DNA from: CAZVYS01 sp964630755
GTDB taxonomy: Bacteria > Patescibacteriota > Microgenomatia > UBA1400 > CG1-02-47-37
Assembly: GCA_964630755.1 (NCBI GenBank)
Contig: CAZVYS010000035.1
Coordinates: 1-7,398 of the forward strand
Length of the DNA: 7,398 nt
Direction: 5' to 3'
The number at the start of each line of letters is the position of its first letter. The first letter of the stretch is position 1. Made by a program: the position numbers and the translations under genes. Below, piece by piece: positions 6,190 to 7,398 of the stretch. Below the pieces are notes generated by a model. The model did not search any database. It saw nothing but the letters and a program-made list of their open reading frames with translations, and had not been told where the DNA came from.

Positions 6190-6218
6190 ATTGTAGTTAA
6201 ACTTAAAAATATAATCAA
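6190..6218 (-). promoter_or_regulatory. Promoter of the four-gene operon, predicted leaderless
   Basis: On the minus strand, TTGATT (6213-6218), a 17-bp spacer and TACAAT (6190-6195) are followed by six bases and the ATG. If the last -10 base is position -7, transcription starts at the A of the start codon (6183). The absence of any Shine-Dalgarno is consistent with this. Confidence 0.6.
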
Positions 6219-6226
6219 ACTGACTA

Positions 6227-6256
6227 TTGACATGCGGGTTTTATTGGGGCTAAGAT
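6227..6256 (+). promoter_or_regulatory. lexA promoter
   Basis: A perfect -35 TTGACA (6227-6232), an 18-bp spacer and TAAGAT (6251-6256) predict a start near 6263 and a leader of about 45 nt. The -35 box is back-to-back with that of the operon promoter, 8 bp apart. CTAAG is directly repeated at 6250-6254 and 6261-6265, one helical turn apart across the -10 region. Confidence 0.65.
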
Positions 6257-6290
6257 GATACTAAGTTAAAACAAATAAAATGCAAAAAGT

Positions 6291-6296
6291 GGGGAG
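6291..6296 (+). promoter_or_regulatory. Ribosome binding site of lexA
   Basis: GGGGAG lies 11 nt before the ATG at 6308 and supports that start. It is the clearest Shine-Dalgarno in the window. Confidence 0.7.
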
Positions 6297-6307
6297 AAAG
6301 AATTAAC

Positions 6308-6934
6308 ATGCCTGTTACACTTTACAGACGCCAAAAACAAATAGTAGATTTTATTCACCAGTATATTCAAGCCAAAGGACATTCTCCAACACTTCAAGAA
6401 ATTGCAGACGCAATGAACTTATCTTCTTTAGCAACTGTTCACGAACATATTGCTACATTGGTTCGTAAAGGAGTTGTAAAAAAATATGATGGTTCGGTTC
6501 GAGGGTTAGAGATAGTTGACCCTAGATATACTGGTAGTGAAGCAGGTATGGAAGTTCCAATCCTAGGATTTATTGCTGCTGGAAAACCAATTGAGCCATA
6601 TACAGATCCTAATGCTAGTTTTAGTGTATCTCCAGCTATGGTATCTGGTAAAAAACGATCATTTGTGCTTCAAGTAAAAGGCGACTCAATGATAGACGAA
6701 GGCATTCTTGATGGAGATTACGTAATAATTGAGGAAGAAAAAGAAGCTAAAAATGGAGATATAGTAGTAGCTTTACTTGAAAATGGATTAGCAACTTTAA
6801 AGAGATTTTTTAAAGAAGCAACAAGAATTAGACTTGAACCAGCTAATTCTTCCATGTCCCCTATTTTTGCTACTAATGTAAAAATTCAAGGAAAAGTAGT
6901 TGGAGTAATTCGTAAGTTCCAGGAGATGAACTAG
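6308..6934 (+). CDS. lexA: LexA repressor (SOS regulator, self-cleaving S24 peptidase)
   Basis: A 208-residue cytoplasmic DNA-binding repressor that would be cleaved when RecA filaments form on damaged DNA. The N-terminal winged helix-turn-helix (about residues 1-68) contains SPTLQEIADAMNLSS and the recognition-helix region ATVHEHIATLVRKG. The hinge leads to the self-cleavage site Ala91-Gly92 in GFIAAGKP. The catalytic dyad is Ser127 in VKGDSMID and Lys165 in LATLKRF. Length is close to that of other LexA proteins. The start is supported by GGGGAG and a well-placed promoter. It is divergent from the transglutaminase-led operon and convergent with a small membrane gene 21 bp after its stop. 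No canonical proteobacterial (CTGT-N8-ACAG) or Gram-positive (GAAC-N4-GTTC) SOS box is seen upstream, so its operator must differ if it autoregulates. Confidence 0.95.
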   Translation: MPVTLYRRQKQIVDFIHQYIQAKGHSPTLQEIADAMNLSSLATVHEHIATLVRKGVVKKYDGSVRGLEIVDPRYTGSEAGMEVPILGFIAAGKPIEPYTDPNASFSVSPAMVSGKKRSFVLQVKGDSMIDEGILDGDYVIIEEEKEAKNGDIVVALLENGLATLKRFFKEATRIRLEPANSSMSPIFATNVKIQGKVVGVIRKFQEMN

Positions 6935-6955
6935 AATTATTCTTTTGAATCTTAA

Positions 6956-7240
6956 TTAAGGAAGAAAAAGCAAAATAGGCCAGGGAATTAAAGACAGTAA
7001 AATAGAGATGCCAAGTTTTCCGATTCTGTTTCGCTTGATTACAATTATTGAACCAACAATAACAAATAATTCTGGTGGAATAGAGATAACATCACAAATA
7101 GAACCACACCATTGATGTTGCCAATGAAATATATTGGTAAACCAGGTGTGTTTATTTAGTGCTTGTAATATATCTCGAACCAAATGATATGAAAATGAAA
7201 CTGTTAAGAGTTGATAGATAGACATCCAAAATTTACTCAT
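6956..7240 (-). CDS. Unrecognised small membrane protein with a His/Cys cluster
   Basis: I do not recognise this 94-residue product. The N-terminal third is amphipathic to hydrophobic (residues 4-27). A central soluble segment carries H39, H42, C45 and C49 (HWQHQWCGSIC) followed by PPELF. The C-terminal part has two hydrophobic helices (about 56-69 and 74-93) around a basic turn KRNRIGK and ends in FLP. The H-x2-H-x2-C-x3-C spacing suggests metal or haem/cluster binding, or a disulphide, but nothing proves this. The start at 7240 has no properly spaced Shine-Dalgarno, yet a near-consensus promoter ends 6 nt before it, predicting a leaderless mRNA. It converges on lexA; its stop lies in the palindrome CTTAATTAAG (6951-6960). 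Confidence 0.65.
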   Translation of the reverse strand: MSKFWMSIYQLLTVSFSYHLVRDILQALNKHTWFTNIFHWQHQWCGSICDVISIPPELFVIVGSIIVIKRNRIGKLGISILLSLIPWPILLFLP

Positions 7241-7246
7241 GTAAGT

Positions 7247-7275
7247 ATTATAAATAGATCCTTTTTAAATGTTAA
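7247..7275 (-). promoter_or_regulatory. Promoter of the small membrane gene, predicted leaderless
   Basis: On the minus strand, TTAACA (7270-7275), a 17-bp spacer and a perfect TATAAT (7247-7252) are followed by six bases and the ATG at 7240. The predicted transcription start coincides with the A of ATG. The -35 box contains the TAA stop of the next gene upstream. Confidence 0.65.
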
Positions 7276-7398
7276 GTGGGAATAAAAGCGCCAACAGCAG
7301 CTATAGTCATGACGAGAACAGTTAACCAACCTATAAATTTTTGAGTTTTAGAAATAGTGAACTGCTTCATAATTTCTTCTTTTGTAGCAAGTTTTAGA
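7272..7398 (-). CDS. Small single-helix membrane protein, partial (5' end at or beyond window edge)
   Basis: A minus-strand frame open to the right window edge gives 41 residues ending in TAA at 7272-7274. The visible part has a charged N-terminal region (KLATKEEIMKQF) and one hydrophobic helix (FIGWLTVLVMTIAAVGAFI) just before the C-terminal PT. It may begin at the ATG at 7368-7370, giving 32 residues with AGAAGAAA upstream, or outside the window. I do not recognise a family. Its stop codon lies inside the -35 box of the downstream gene's promoter. Coding status rests on the coherent charged-then-hydrophobic pattern only. Confidence 0.45.
   Translation of the reverse strand, partial: LKLATKEEIMKQFTISKTQKFIGWLTVLVMTIAAVGAFIPT

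Noticed and set aside
6184..6307. Canonical SOS box upstream of lexA
   Set aside because: Neither CTGT-N8-ACAG nor GAAC-N4-GTTC is present on either strand.
6935..6965. Bidirectional terminator between lexA and the small membrane gene
   Set aside because: Only the palindrome CTTAATTAAG is solid; its AT-only core gives no stable stem and the extended arms do not pair well.

Overview
The window looks like chromosomal DNA of an uncultured bacterium, most plausibly a member of the Patescibacteria/Candidate Phyla Radiation (Microgenomates-like). This is an inference. It rests on the AT-rich sequence, very tight gene packing with start/stop overlaps, a PF04020-type membrane gene next to secG and a membrane-anchored family-5 binding protein, and several small unrecognised membrane proteins. 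TGA is used as a real stop inside overlapping gene junctions (secG, PF04020-type gene), which argues for the standard bacterial code and against the TGA=Gly lineages.

Layout, left to right. Positions 1-363 (+) hold the C-terminal half of thiamine pyrophosphokinase, ending in an intrinsic terminator. Positions 396-538 are non-coding and contain a branched, U-flanked inverted-repeat element. Positions 539-1942 (-) encode a complete M20 metallopeptidase with visibly higher GC than its neighbours. Positions 1943-2268 are non-coding and full of dyad symmetries, ending in a promoter for a tRNA-Arg(UCG) at 2269-2341 (+). Positions 2402-6183 (-) form a four-gene operon in which every junction overlaps: secreted/anchored transglutaminase-like protein, PF04020-type membrane protein, SecG, and an orphan family-5 solute-binding protein. 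lexA (6308-6934, +) is divergent from that operon. A His/Cys-containing small membrane protein (6956-7240, -) converges on lexA, and a partial small membrane protein (7272-7398, -) runs off the right edge.

How the genes work together. The four-gene operon encodes envelope or secretion functions: a translocon subunit with three proteins that are themselves in or outside the membrane. Translational coupling is expected from the overlaps (32 nt, 4 nt, 4 nt). lexA has a separate promoter whose -35 box lies 8 bp from the -35 box of the operon, so both could share a regulator.

Most notable observations. (1) Two good promoters sit so close to the start codon (TTGATT-N17-TACAAT-N6-ATG and TTAACA-N17-TATAAT-N6-ATG) that the mRNAs should be leaderless, whereas lexA, secG and the peptidase have Shine-Dalgarno-like sites. 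(2) A 25-bp near-perfect palindrome occurs twice, once inside the conserved thiamine pyrophosphokinase coding region and once between the tRNA and the operon end. (3) A possible three-way-junction element with an alternative pairing partner lies between the first two genes. I found no CRISPR array, insertion sequence, toxin-antitoxin pair or defence system.
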